DNA of 17,011 nt from an uncultured Clostridia bacterium (lineage in GTDB: Bacteria > Bacillota > Clostridia > TANB77 > CAG-508), in NCBI GenBank assembly GCA_947623615.1, contig CANQHH010000010.1:1-17011 (forward strand), given 5' to 3'. This document shows positions 1-7,701 of this stretch, one piece after another (within the stretch, counting starts at the first letter, position 1; each line of letters opens with the position of its first letter). The translations under genes and the position numbers were made by a program. The notes under the pieces were generated by a model. The model was not told the origin of the DNA. It did not search any database and saw only the letters and a program-made list of their open reading frames with translations.

Positions 1-662
1 TATTTATCTGTTTCATTCTTAGCATTTGCTCTCCATATACTATTTACTTTTTTTGTATGATCCTCTATTTCTTTTTGGAATTTAGATAACTCTAAATAAA
101 GATTTTTATTATCTTTTAAAACTGTATTTGCACCACAATCTAAACATATTCCCTCTGACATATCTTCTATGGTTGGTACATATTGGCAATTATCACATTG
201 CTCTGCTTTTGTCTCATTTCCACATTTAGGACATGTAATCTGTATTTCTCTATCAGATAAAAATTTGTTACAATTTGGGCAATATGGTTGTGGCTCTATT
301 TTTTCATATATATATCCATTATCATACATTTCTTTAAATATTTTTATTACTTCATTTTTATGAAATTCTGTATCTGTTTTTGTATATAAGTTATATGAAA
401 AACCAAATTTTTCAAGTGTTTGCTTGTCTCTTTCATGATAATAACTTGATATCTCTTTGGGAGATTTATTTTCTTTTTTAGCTCTTTGCGTAATAGGTGT
501 GCCATGACAATCTGTTCCTGAAACATATACTACATTGTCACCCTTTAGTCTATGATATCTTGCAAGAACATCTCCTGAAATTAATCCTGCAATGTGCCCT
601 AAATGCATATCACTATTAGCATAAGGCCAAGCTCCCCCTATTACAATATTTTTCTTTTCCAT
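1..662 (-). CDS. metG: Methionyl-tRNA synthetase, 5' part (truncated by window edge)
   Basis: This is a class I aminoacyl-tRNA synthetase that charges tRNA-Met with methionine in the cytoplasm. The first 220 residues are visible and the frame stays open to the window edge. The HIGH-type signature appears as HLGH at residues 20-23 inside AWPYANSDMHLGH, and the catalytic-domain segment VSGTDCHGTPIT follows at about 48-58. The zinc-binding insert carries four CxxC pairs (128-131, 144-147, 156-159, 173-176), i.e. a two-knuckle type. The KMSKS loop and anticodon-binding domain lie outside the window. The start is fixed by AGGAGG at 670-675, seven bases upstream. The GGAWPYAN start resembles the MetRS2-like lineage, not the TPIYYPS type usual in Firmicutes; this is family knowledge, not a search. 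It is the last gene of the co-directional run. Confidence 0.95.
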   Translation of the reverse strand, partial: MEKKNIVIGGAWPYANSDMHLGHIAGLISGDVLARYHRLKGDNVVYVSGTDCHGTPITQRAKKENKSPKEISSYYHERDKQTLEKFGFSYNLYTKTDTEFHKNEVIKIFKEMYDNGYIYEKIEPQPYCPNCNKFLSDREIQITCPKCGNETKAEQCDNCQYVPTIEDMSEGICLDCGANTVLKDNKNLYLELSKFQKEIEDHTKKVNSIWRANAKNETDK

Positions 663-690
663 GTGTTGTCCTCCTTTAATTATAAAATAA

Positions 691-725
691 CTGTTACTAC
701 TAAATATTAAATTTAATAGTAACAG
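691..725 (-). terminator. Stem-loop between the small membrane protein gene and metG
   Basis: A perfect 9-bp inverted repeat (ctgttacta at 691-699, tagtaacag at 717-725) extends inward, after one mismatch, by five more pairs (taaat/attta) to a 5-nt loop. Read on the minus strand it lies just past the stop of the upstream gene and is followed by a broken T-run (TTATTTTAT). It could be a weak or partial terminator, or a hairpin in the metG leader. No T-box motif is seen. Confidence 0.5.
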
Positions 726-737
726 AAAATAATTTCT

Positions 738-1073
738 CTAGATTTTACTCCAAAACCAATCTAGACTATTGTCTATGCTTTTCTTTTTCTTTAATTTTGC
801 TTCAATATCATCTACCCATAGATATGATATAAACGATAAAAATACAAATATTAAATCAATTATTATCGAACGTATTGTTAATGTTGCTCCATAAGCTGAA
901 AGATTACCTAGCGTAAATTCTAGCGCATGTAGTACTAGAATCGCAATAAATGTGAATAGCATAATCCCCGTTATAACACTCTTCTTACTTTCATAAGCAA
1001 ACCACAATACTAATACGAAAAGCAATAACGCAATTAATATTGGAAACGGCTCAGCAAGATTTATCATTGGCAT
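738..1073 (-). CDS. Small integral membrane protein of unknown function (111 aa)
   Basis: I do not recognise the family. The protein has three strongly hydrophobic segments at about residues 10-27, 34-52 and 68-87, followed by a lysine-rich, acidic tail (KLKKKK near 93-98) that should be cytoplasmic. It has no visible catalytic motif. A GGAGGG ribosome binding site lies about seven bases upstream of the chosen ATG, and a second in-frame ATG two codons later is an alternative. It starts 32 bases after the glmM stop with no terminator between, so co-transcription with glmM is likely. The hairpin at 691-725 separates it from metG. The gene looks real because of its ribosome binding site, membrane-protein composition and fit into the gene run. 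Confidence 0.75.
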   Translation of the reverse strand: MPMINLAEPFPILIALLLFVLVLWFAYESKKSVITGIMLFTFIAILVLHALEFTLGNLSAYGATLTIRSIIIDLIFVFLSFISYLWVDDIEAKLKKKKSIDNSLDWFWSKI

Positions 1074-1105
1074 CCATATCCCTCCTATAAAAATTTTTAT
1101 AACAG

Positions 1106-2485
1106 CTATTGCTTTTTAGACAATAACTTGTTTTCAATCAATTTTGCAAGGTTTTCTGCTTTTGTTCTTATATACTCTTTATCCTTACCTTCTATCATAA
1201 CTCTTACAACAGGCTCTGTTCCAGATGGTCTAATTAACACCCTTCCATTACCTGAAAATTCTTTTTCTAGTTCTTCTATTTCTTTTTTTATGTCTTCATC
1301 TTTTTCATAGTCATGTTTTTTATCATTATCTACTTTAGCATTTATTAATACTTGTGGATACTTTTGTATTATATCACATAATTTTGAAGATGTCACATTT
1401 TTTTCTAACATTATTTTAATTAACATTAAAGATGTTAAAATTCCATCTCCTGTAGGGTTATAATCCAACATTATAACATGGCCAGACTGTTCTCCACCTA
1501 AATTATATCCTTCTTCTAACATTTTTTCAAGTACATATCTGTCTCCTACTTTTGTTTGTTCTAATTTTATACCATTTTTTTCTGCATATTTATTTAAGCC
1601 CATATTACTTAATATTGTTGAAACTAATGTATCCTTTTTTAATGTACCTTTTTCTTTCATATAATTAGAAATTATGGCAAGAATTATATCTCCATCCATT
1701 TCATTTCCTTTATCATCAACAGCTAAACATCTGTCTCCATCTCCATCATAGGCAATTCCAATATTACATTTATTTTCTACAACATATTTTTTCAATACAT
1801 CTAAATGCGTAGATCCACAATTGTCATTTATATTTACTCCACTCGGAGTATTATTTAATATATAATGTTTTATTCCCATAGCAGTAAATACTTTTTCTGC
1901 AACTACTGATGTTGCTCCATTTGCAGTATCTATTGCAACTACAAAATCATCTTTTTTTACATTTTCGAAATCTTCTTCAAAGTTTTTTCTGAAGAAATAT
2001 ACATATTCATCTAATAAATCTGTTCTAATTTCTGACACACCTATTTTTTCATTAACAGCTGTGAAATCATCTATTTTTCCAGAATCCATTATTTCTTCTA
2101 TTTCTTCTTCTATTTCATCTGATATTTTCATACCTTTATTACTAAAATACTTTACACCATTAAATTCATATGTATTATGAGAAGCAGAAATTACAACACT
2201 TGCATCTGCTTTAAGTTTTTTAGTTAAATATGCAACACCAGGTGTAGGAATTACACCTAAAATTTTTACATTTGCACCATAACTTAAAAATCCAGCTGTC
2301 ATGGCACTTTCAATTAATGTTCCTGATATACGAGTATCTCTACCTATTAATATTGTAGGAGCTTTACCTTTAGTATGTTTAGATAACACATATGCTCCTG
2401 CTTTTGCAACTTTATAAACCAAACTAGGTGATAATTCTGTGTTGGCTATTCTTCTTATTCCATCTGTTCCAAAATATTTTCTCAT
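1106..2485 (-). CDS. glmM: Phosphoglucosamine mutase GlmM
   Basis: GlmM interconverts glucosamine-6-phosphate and glucosamine-1-phosphate on the way to UDP-GlcNAc, the precursor of peptidoglycan. It belongs to the alpha-D-phosphohexomutase superfamily. The N-terminus MRKYFGTDGIRR is typical. The phosphoserine loop ISASHN places the catalytic serine at residue 102, the metal loop DGDGDR is at 247-252, the sugar-recognition loop GEQSGH is at 331-336, and the phosphate-binding RPSGTEP is at 419-425. At 459 aa it is slightly longer than the usual 445-450. The open frame extends ten codons further upstream (to 2515), but GGAGGAG lies immediately before the ATG at 2485, so that start is preferred. 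An extended -10 promoter lies just upstream. Confidence 0.97.
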   Translation of the reverse strand: MRKYFGTDGIRRIANTELSPSLVYKVAKAGAYVLSKHTKGKAPTILIGRDTRISGTLIESAMTAGFLSYGANVKILGVIPTPGVAYLTKKLKADASVVISASHNTYEFNGVKYFSNKGMKISDEIEEEIEEIMDSGKIDDFTAVNEKIGVSEIRTDLLDEYVYFFRKNFEEDFENVKKDDFVVAIDTANGATSVVAEKVFTAMGIKHYILNNTPSGVNINDNCGSTHLDVLKKYVVENKCNIGIAYDGDGDRCLAVDDKGNEMDGDIILAIISNYMKEKGTLKKDTLVSTILSNMGLNKYAEKNGIKLEQTKVGDRYVLEKMLEEGYNLGGEQSGHVIMLDYNPTGDGILTSLMLIKIMLEKNVTSSKLCDIIQKYPQVLINAKVDNDKKHDYEKDEDIKKEIEELEKEFSGNGRVLIRPSGTEPVVRVMIEGKDKEYIRTKAENLAKLIENKLLSKKQ

Positions 2486-2522
2486 ATTACTCTCCTCCAT
2501 CATAATATGTTCCATGTTTTTT

Positions 2523-2531
2523 AGTATATCA
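2523..2531 (-). promoter_or_regulatory. Probable extended -10 promoter for glmM
   Basis: On the minus strand TGATATACT gives a TGn extended -10 with the hexamer TATACT at 2523-2528. The hexamer at the expected -35 position is poor, which is tolerated when the extended -10 is present. The implied start is about 30 bases before the glmM ATG. Confidence 0.4.
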
Positions 2532-2568
2532 TATATTAATATAATATTTCCATATTTTTTATAATTTT

Positions 2569-4329
2569 TTATTTAAAATATTCAACTCCAAATTTTACTA
2601 ATTCATATATTCCATACAGGTTTATAAATGTTAATGATAATATTATTAACACATATATTGCATTTTTTATATTTTTATGTTTTTCAAACACTTTCTCAAA
2701 GAATTTATATATCAAACATACAAAAGCCCATGAATAATGCAATGTATATAATATTAGTCCATCTTCAGGAATTCCCCAACCTATTATACAATGTAATATA
2801 AATGAAAATACTATCCAAATAAATGCTATTTTTGATAGCAAATCTTTCCTATTTAAGATAAATCCTAATATAGCTATAATTATTATTGTTAATCCTATAA
2901 TACTTAATTTATTTGTATCCATGCTTTTTATAACTGGCCCATATATCAATACATTTGTATATTCTTCTTCTTCATCAATTTGCACATCAAGAAGAGTATT
3001 TTTGTCTACTTTAAACTTTGAAAAAATAATATTATTTTTTGCAAAATTTGTATACATATTAAATTTTTCCATTGCTGAATGTTCTGATATGGAAAATTTC
3101 TTAAAATTTGATATTTCCTCTGCTGTTTTGTCATAAAATAGTAAAGCTACTTTTGCCGTTACAATAAATATTGCTAAGAAAATGCAAAATGTACAAAAAA
3201 TATTTTTTATACTTTGTTTTATATTTTTCCTTTCACCTAAAAATGGAAAGAAAACTCCGAATGTTAGCATATTTCCTGCTGTTGCAATATACATTATCTT
3301 TTTATCTTCATTTATTTTATTAATTGAAAAATATATAAATGTAATAAAATAAAATACTGGTATACAATATTGCTCTAAATTTAATAAGGAAAGTAAAGTA
3401 GGATATGTTAGCGATATTATTGCTAAAAATAATCCTTTTGCAATTCCTCTTAGTTTCATCATTCGTGCCAATAACGTAAATGCAATAAAAATTAAAACAC
3501 CTTGCATTATTGCTAGCAATACAGCATATAAATTACTAACAGGAATAATATCCGCTAATAATCTAGGTATTACACTAAATGGTATTGCAAATATTCCAAA
3601 CAATGGTTGTCTAAAATTATTTTCCTGTGATACAACATTTGTATATGCATCTTGTAAATATAGCCATCCTGTATCAGATGTATAAACTATATCATAATAT
3701 GGTTGTGCATATGTCTTTCTAATTATTACTTTTTCATAAATACTTTCATCTTCCTCTGAAATAACTTGATTAGTTCTTAAATTTGTTAATTCATAATCAT
3801 ATTTTTCTCTTGAAAGCTTACAACCATAAAATAAATTTGTTAAATTATATATAATCACTACAGAAGTTATTAAAATTGAAGAAGCTATAATTAAATAATT
3901 TTTCTCTATTTTATCTAATGTTTTAACATATCGGTTAAAATAATATGCTATTTTGTTATAAAACCAATACAAAAATACTGATATTGCTGGAATTGCCAAA
4001 ATTGCAAATATAAACATCTGGTCTTTTAACACTTTATATTCCAGTTTTTTATACATGTTCCATGTTTCAAATATTCCTAACAATATGCTAAAAAACAATA
4101 TCTTTTTATTTTTGTTTTCAAATGTTTTTTCTAAAAACTTAAATTTAAATACTAATACTTGCGATATTATAAATGTTGCTATTGGAAGTATTATATATGC
4201 TATCTCTTTTGTTATTTTTGGATCTATCAACATTAAATTCATACATGCTGTCGATATTCCGAATAAAATATTAATTATACATTCCACCAATGGATGTTTC
4301 TTCACCACTGCTAGTTTATTATTTTTCAT
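2569..4329 (-). CDS. Polytopic membrane protein, possible GT-C-type glycosyltransferase
   Basis: This 586-residue protein has roughly ten or more hydrophobic segments, beginning near residues 15-35, 43-62, 77-90, 105-125 and 146-165. A large hydrophilic loop at about 168-245 follows, containing SDTGWLYLQDAY and NNFRQPLFG, and then more membrane segments alternate with short loops. An acidic residue (D219) in the first big outer loop followed by an R-x-P-L element is reminiscent of GT-C fold transferases that use polyprenyl-phosphate sugars (PMT/GT39-like). This is inference from architecture; no diagnostic motif is certain. The start is set at the ATG preceded by AAAGGGG (4329), because the ATG at 4347 lacks a ribosome binding site. 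It begins about 30 bases after the argS stop and lies upstream of glmM, compatible with a cell-envelope role. Confidence 0.75.
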   Translation of the reverse strand: MKNNKLAVVKKHPLVECIINILFGISTACMNLMLIDPKITKEIAYIILPIATFIISQVLVFKFKFLEKTFENKNKKILFFSILLGIFETWNMYKKLEYKVLKDQMFIFAILAIPAISVFLYWFYNKIAYYFNRYVKTLDKIEKNYLIIASSILITSVVIIYNLTNLFYGCKLSREKYDYELTNLRTNQVISEEDESIYEKVIIRKTYAQPYYDIVYTSDTGWLYLQDAYTNVVSQENNFRQPLFGIFAIPFSVIPRLLADIIPVSNLYAVLLAIMQGVLIFIAFTLLARMMKLRGIAKGLFLAIISLTYPTLLSLLNLEQYCIPVFYFITFIYFSINKINEDKKIMYIATAGNMLTFGVFFPFLGERKNIKQSIKNIFCTFCIFLAIFIVTAKVALLFYDKTAEEISNFKKFSISEHSAMEKFNMYTNFAKNNIIFSKFKVDKNTLLDVQIDEEEEYTNVLIYGPVIKSMDTNKLSIIGLTIIIIAILGFILNRKDLLSKIAFIWIVFSFILHCIIGWGIPEDGLILYTLHYSWAFVCLIYKFFEKVFEKHKNIKNAIYVLIILSLTFINLYGIYELVKFGVEYFK

Positions 4330-4361
4330 CTTGTCCCCTTTATTCATTTGTTTATTATTTT

Positions 4362-6071
4362 TTACATTCGATCTGGCATTTTTATTCCTAATAATTCAGC
4401 TCCTGTTTTTAATATGATACTTACACAATAAGTCAAATATAAACGTGCATTTTGTATATTTTCGTCATCAACAATAATTTTGTTATTATTGTAAAATCCA
4501 CTAAATTTTTGTGCTAAATCTATTAAATATCTCGCTATAATGTATGGCTCATATTTCTCTGCTGATTGTTTTATTATATCTTCAAAATTATATATAGATT
4601 TTATTATTTCCATAGAACTATCGTTATTTAACATTTCAAAATCTATTTTTTCTATTTCTGGAATATATCCAGCTTTTTTTAGAATACTATTTGTACGTAC
4701 ATATATATATTGTAAATATGGACCTGTTTCTCCATTAAAATTAAGTATTTCATCCCAATCAAATATCTCGTCTTTTATTCTACTATTATATAAATCATTA
4801 AATATTATTGCTCCAATTCCTATTATCTCCGCTGTTTTCTCCTTATCTTCTACATCAGAATCCCTATTTTCCATTATTTCTTTAACCCTAGATATAGATT
4901 CTTTTAATAAATCTTCTAATTTTACTATGTTTCCTTCACGTGTAGACATCCTACCTGTTTTTAATTGCACCATACCAAATGAAATGTGTACAAGATTGTT
5001 TGTATATTTTTCATCTAAATCAAGCATCTTAGCAACCTCAAATACTTGTTTAAAGTGCAATATTTGCTCATATGATGTCAAATATATGGCTTTATCAAAA
5101 TCATATTCTCTTGCTCTATATAATATTGCAGCTAAATCACGTGTTGCATAAGTTGTAGAGCCATTACTCTTTATTATCAAGCATGGAGCCATTTGTTTAT
5201 CTTCTAAATCTACAATTTTTGCACCCTCTGAATCTACTAATTTTTTATTTTTCTCTAAAATATCTATTACTTCTTGCATTTTATCAGAATAAAATGCCTC
5301 TCCATTTAGTGAATCAAAATGAACATCTAATAAATCATAAACTCTTTGAAATTCTTTTAAACTTAGCTCTCTAAATTTACTCCATAAAGAAAAACAATAT
5401 TCGTCTCCTTCTTCTAGTTTTTTAAAATTATTTCTACAATCTTCTAGTACACTTTCATCTTCTTTACATAAGCTATTAATTCTTACATATATTTTTGTTA
5501 GTTCATCTATAGGATTTTCTTCTATATTGTACTCAGAACCCCATCTTTTATATCCTTCTATTAATTTTCCAAATTGAGTACCATAATCTCCAAGATGATT
5601 TATGCCAGTACAATTATACCCTAAAAACTTATATATTCTGTACAATGAGTTTCCTATAACTGTTGAACGCAAATGTCCTATATGGAATGGTTTAGCTATA
5701 TTAGGTGAAGAATAATCTATAACAACATTTTTTCCATTTCCTATATTGCTACTTCCATATTTTTCTTTTTTCTCGTTAATCTCACTAAATACATTTTTCA
5801 TCAATTCAATATTATTAACATAAAAATTCAAATAACCATTTATAACTTCTATTTTTGAAATTTCGTTATTTTTAAAATTCAATTTATTTTTTAAATCCTC
5901 TGCAATCATTTGAGGAGACTTTTTTAATTCTTTTGCTAATTTAAAACAAGGAAATGAATAATCCCCCATTTTTCTGACAGGTGGTATCTCAATATAATTC
6001 TTTAATTCATCAACACCTATATTAGTTATATTTGATATTTCTTTGGCTATTATGTCTTTAAAATCTATCAT
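4362..6071 (-). CDS. argS: Arginyl-tRNA synthetase
   Basis: This class I synthetase charges tRNA-Arg in the cytoplasm. The 569 aa are a normal length. The N-terminal additional domain (about 1-85) contains the usual GDYSFPCFKLAK pattern. The catalytic domain follows with DYSSPNIAKPFHIGHLRST (HIGH at 130-133) and INHLGDYGTQFG at 158-168. The KMSKS-like loop is MSTREGN at 375-381, the variant usual for ArgRS. The C-terminal DALR anticodon-binding domain runs to the end, finishing LLGIKMPDRM as is typical of the family. AGGAGAGG lies a few bases upstream of the ATG. The gene has its own promoter just past the pfkA terminator and probably leads the run argS, membrane protein, glmM and beyond. Confidence 0.98.
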   Translation of the reverse strand: MIDFKDIIAKEISNITNIGVDELKNYIEIPPVRKMGDYSFPCFKLAKELKKSPQMIAEDLKNKLNFKNNEISKIEVINGYLNFYVNNIELMKNVFSEINEKKEKYGSSNIGNGKNVVIDYSSPNIAKPFHIGHLRSTVIGNSLYRIYKFLGYNCTGINHLGDYGTQFGKLIEGYKRWGSEYNIEENPIDELTKIYVRINSLCKEDESVLEDCRNNFKKLEEGDEYCFSLWSKFRELSLKEFQRVYDLLDVHFDSLNGEAFYSDKMQEVIDILEKNKKLVDSEGAKIVDLEDKQMAPCLIIKSNGSTTYATRDLAAILYRAREYDFDKAIYLTSYEQILHFKQVFEVAKMLDLDEKYTNNLVHISFGMVQLKTGRMSTREGNIVKLEDLLKESISRVKEIMENRDSDVEDKEKTAEIIGIGAIIFNDLYNSRIKDEIFDWDEILNFNGETGPYLQYIYVRTNSILKKAGYIPEIEKIDFEMLNNDSSMEIIKSIYNFEDIIKQSAEKYEPYIIARYLIDLAQKFSGFYNNNKIIVDDENIQNARLYLTYCVSIILKTGAELLGIKMPDRM

Positions 6072-6100
6072 TTTACCTCTCCTTTTATTTTTTCCATATT

Positions 6101-6128
6101 ATTATATATATTAAATAAAAAATTACAA
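6101..6128 (-). promoter_or_regulatory. Probable sigma-A promoter for argS
   Basis: On the minus strand TTGTAA (6123-6128) and TATAAT (6101-6106) are separated by 16 bases. The -35 hexamer falls inside the 5'-arm bases (plus-strand numbering) of the pfkA terminator hairpin, so terminator and next promoter are merged. Confidence 0.5.
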
Positions 6129-6144
6129 CATCTTGTTGTAATTT
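6120..6144 (-). terminator. Rho-independent terminator after pfkA
   Basis: A perfect 11-bp inverted repeat (6120-6130 with 6134-6144) closes a 3-nt loop. It is preceded by A-rich and followed by T-rich sequence on either strand, so it could act in both directions. It lies about 20 bases past the pfkA stop. Confidence 0.8.
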
Positions 6145-6166
6145 TTTTTTATTGCTTTATCATTGG

Positions 6167-7309
6167 CTAATCACCTAAATTTATTCCTATACTTCTTGCT
6201 GTTTTTACTAAATCATGATCCATTGTTACTTTTCTTAAGTTACTTTCTGGAGTGTTACCTGATGCTGCACCTACTTTTTTATTATTTCCTACAACCTCTT
6301 CCAAAGATACATAGTCCAATTTTCCATTTTTTATTATAGTAAGTACTCCAAATTTTTCTTGCATTGCCAATTCCATTGCTTTTGCTCCATATTTTGTTGA
6401 TAAAACTCTATCAAATGCTGATGGTGAACCACCTCTTTGAGTATATCCCAAAACTGTACATCTTGAATCTAAACCAGTTAATTCTTCTAGTTGTTTTGCA
6501 ACTTGTTCTCCTATTCCTCCTAGTCTATTGTTGTCAACACCAGAACCATTATTTCTTTTTCCTCTAATGCACATTTGACCACCTATTGGTGTAGCTCCTT
6601 CTGCAACAACAACTATACTGAAATTTTTACCTCTATTCTTTCTATTTATTATTTTTTGTGCAGCTTTATTTATGTCATATGGTATTTCTGGTATCAATGC
6701 AACATCTGCTCCTCCTGCTATTGCAGATTCTAAAGCTATCCAGCCTGCATATCTTCCCATAACCTCTAATACAAGAATTCTGTGATGTGTTTCTGCTGTT
6801 GAGTGTAATCTATCTATTGCATCTGCTGCAACAGATACTGCTGTATTATATCCAAAAGTAATTTCAGTACATGCAACATCATTATCAATTGTTTTTGGAA
6901 TACCTATTACATTTATTCCTTTTAAAGATAAATCTCTGGCAGATTTTTGTGTACCATCTCCTCCTAATGTAAATACACAATCAAAGCCATCATTTTTAAT
7001 ATTTTCTATGCAAATATCTGACATATCTTTAAATACTCTTTCTCCATTTTCTTCAACTGGAAAATTGAAAACATTTGCATTTGTAGAAGAACCTATTATA
7101 GACCCTCCTTTAGGCAATATTCCACTTGCTTTACTTTCCGCTTCTGTTGTTAATTGTACATAATTATTACTTAATAATCCTCTATATCCATCTATAAATC
7201 CATAACATTCTATATTATTGTTTTCCGCAGTTTTTACTATAGCTCTTATTACCGCATTAAATCCTGAAACGTCTCCTCCATTTGCCAAAATAGCTACTTT
7301 TTTTATCAT
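6167..7309 (-). CDS. pfkA: 6-phosphofructokinase (PfkA family)
   Basis: The enzyme phosphorylates fructose-6-phosphate to fructose-1,6-bisphosphate in glycolysis. The family order is complete: GGDVSGFNAVIR at 11-22, LGGDGT at 115-120, PKTIDND at 138-144 with the catalytic aspartates, and MGRYAGWIAL at 184-193. The glycine in GGDGT indicates ATP as donor, whereas the lysine in PKTIDND (E. coli ATP-PFK has PGTIDND) is shared with pyrophosphate-dependent and group III/X enzymes. It is therefore a mixed type, most probably ATP-dependent. At 380 aa it is longer than the roughly 320 aa of the E. coli type. The start at 7309 is chosen because TTGGAGG sits eight bases upstream; a TTG at 7324 would use that ribosome binding site as coding sequence. 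It is monocistronic, with a strong promoter and terminator. Confidence 0.95.
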   Translation of the reverse strand: MIKKVAILANGGDVSGFNAVIRAIVKTAENNNIECYGFIDGYRGLLSNNYVQLTTEAESKASGILPKGGSIIGSSTNANVFNFPVEENGERVFKDMSDICIENIKNDGFDCVFTLGGDGTQKSARDLSLKGINVIGIPKTIDNDVACTEITFGYNTAVSVAADAIDRLHSTAETHHRILVLEVMGRYAGWIALESAIAGGADVALIPEIPYDINKAAQKIINRKNRGKNFSIVVVAEGATPIGGQMCIRGKRNNGSGVDNNRLGGIGEQVAKQLEELTGLDSRCTVLGYTQRGGSPSAFDRVLSTKYGAKAMELAMQEKFGVLTIIKNGKLDYVSLEEVVGNNKKVGAASGNTPESNLRKVTMDHDLVKTARSIGINLGD

Positions 7310-7344
7310 TACACATACCTCCAAATTATTTTAATTTCATACAT

Positions 7345-7373
7345 ATTATATTAAACTTGGCCTACATTGTAAA
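7345..7373 (-). promoter_or_regulatory. Sigma-A promoter for pfkA
   Basis: On the minus strand TTTACA (7368-7373) and a perfect TATAAT (7345-7350) are separated by 17 bases, about 35 bases before the pfkA ATG. Confidence 0.8.
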
Positions 7374-7414
7374 GTGTCTTTAGAGATTTTGTAACATAAT
7401 TGTAAATTGTTCTC

Positions 7415-7660
7415 CTAATCACCATCTGGAAATGGATTTCTTGTATCATTAAGCAAATCAATAACTTCTCTTTTCACAGTTGATTGATTGTTTTCAAAAT
7501 CATCTCTAGCATCTATTGTTTTATCTAACATTCTACTTTTTAACATAATATTTACACTTATTGATACTAGTATTATCAATATTACTATCGTTACTACTAA
7601 CGCTATTAATGTTATTCCTGATGTTCTTCTTTTTATTCTTTCTAATCGTTTTCTCTCCAT
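7415..7660 (-). CDS. Orphan prepilin-like protein (81 aa)
   Basis: The N-terminus is arginine/lysine-rich (residues 1-12) and leads into TSG|ITLIALVVTIVILIIL, a class III (type IV pilin-like) signal. Prepilin peptidase would cut after G15, leaving a hydrophobic helix at 16-39. The usual glutamate at mature position 5 is replaced by alanine (A20). The remaining roughly 40 residues are charged and end in an acidic tail, with no recognisable globular pilin domain. Similar short GITLIALVVT-type proteins are common in Clostridia, often without other pilus genes nearby, and none is present here. GGAGGAG lies eight bases upstream of the ATG. The gene follows copy 1 of the structured repeat by about 40 bases, with no clear promoter of its own, so it may depend on read-through or on the repeat. 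Confidence 0.75.
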   Translation of the reverse strand: MERKRLERIKRRTSGITLIALVVTIVILIILVSISVNIMLKSRMLDKTIDARDDFENNQSTVKREVIDLLNDTRNPFPDGD

Positions 7661-7701
7661 TTTTCTCTCCTCCTTTTCGTTATTTTTTACCTTCTCTTTT
7701 T

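Noticed and set aside
679..684. TATAAT string in front of metG
   Set aside because: A start site from it would fall inside the ribosome binding site, and no -35 is present.
1086..1101. 16-bp A/T palindrome just after the glmM stop
   Set aside because: It has no GC pairs and no following T-run as a separate element, and it lies next to the ribosome binding site of the next gene. Such palindromes are expected by chance in DNA this AT-rich.
4540..5151. Long plus-strand reading frame of 203 codons
   Set aside because: It is fully antisense to argS, whose motifs are unambiguous. The Ser/Ile-rich translation is typical of a shadow frame.
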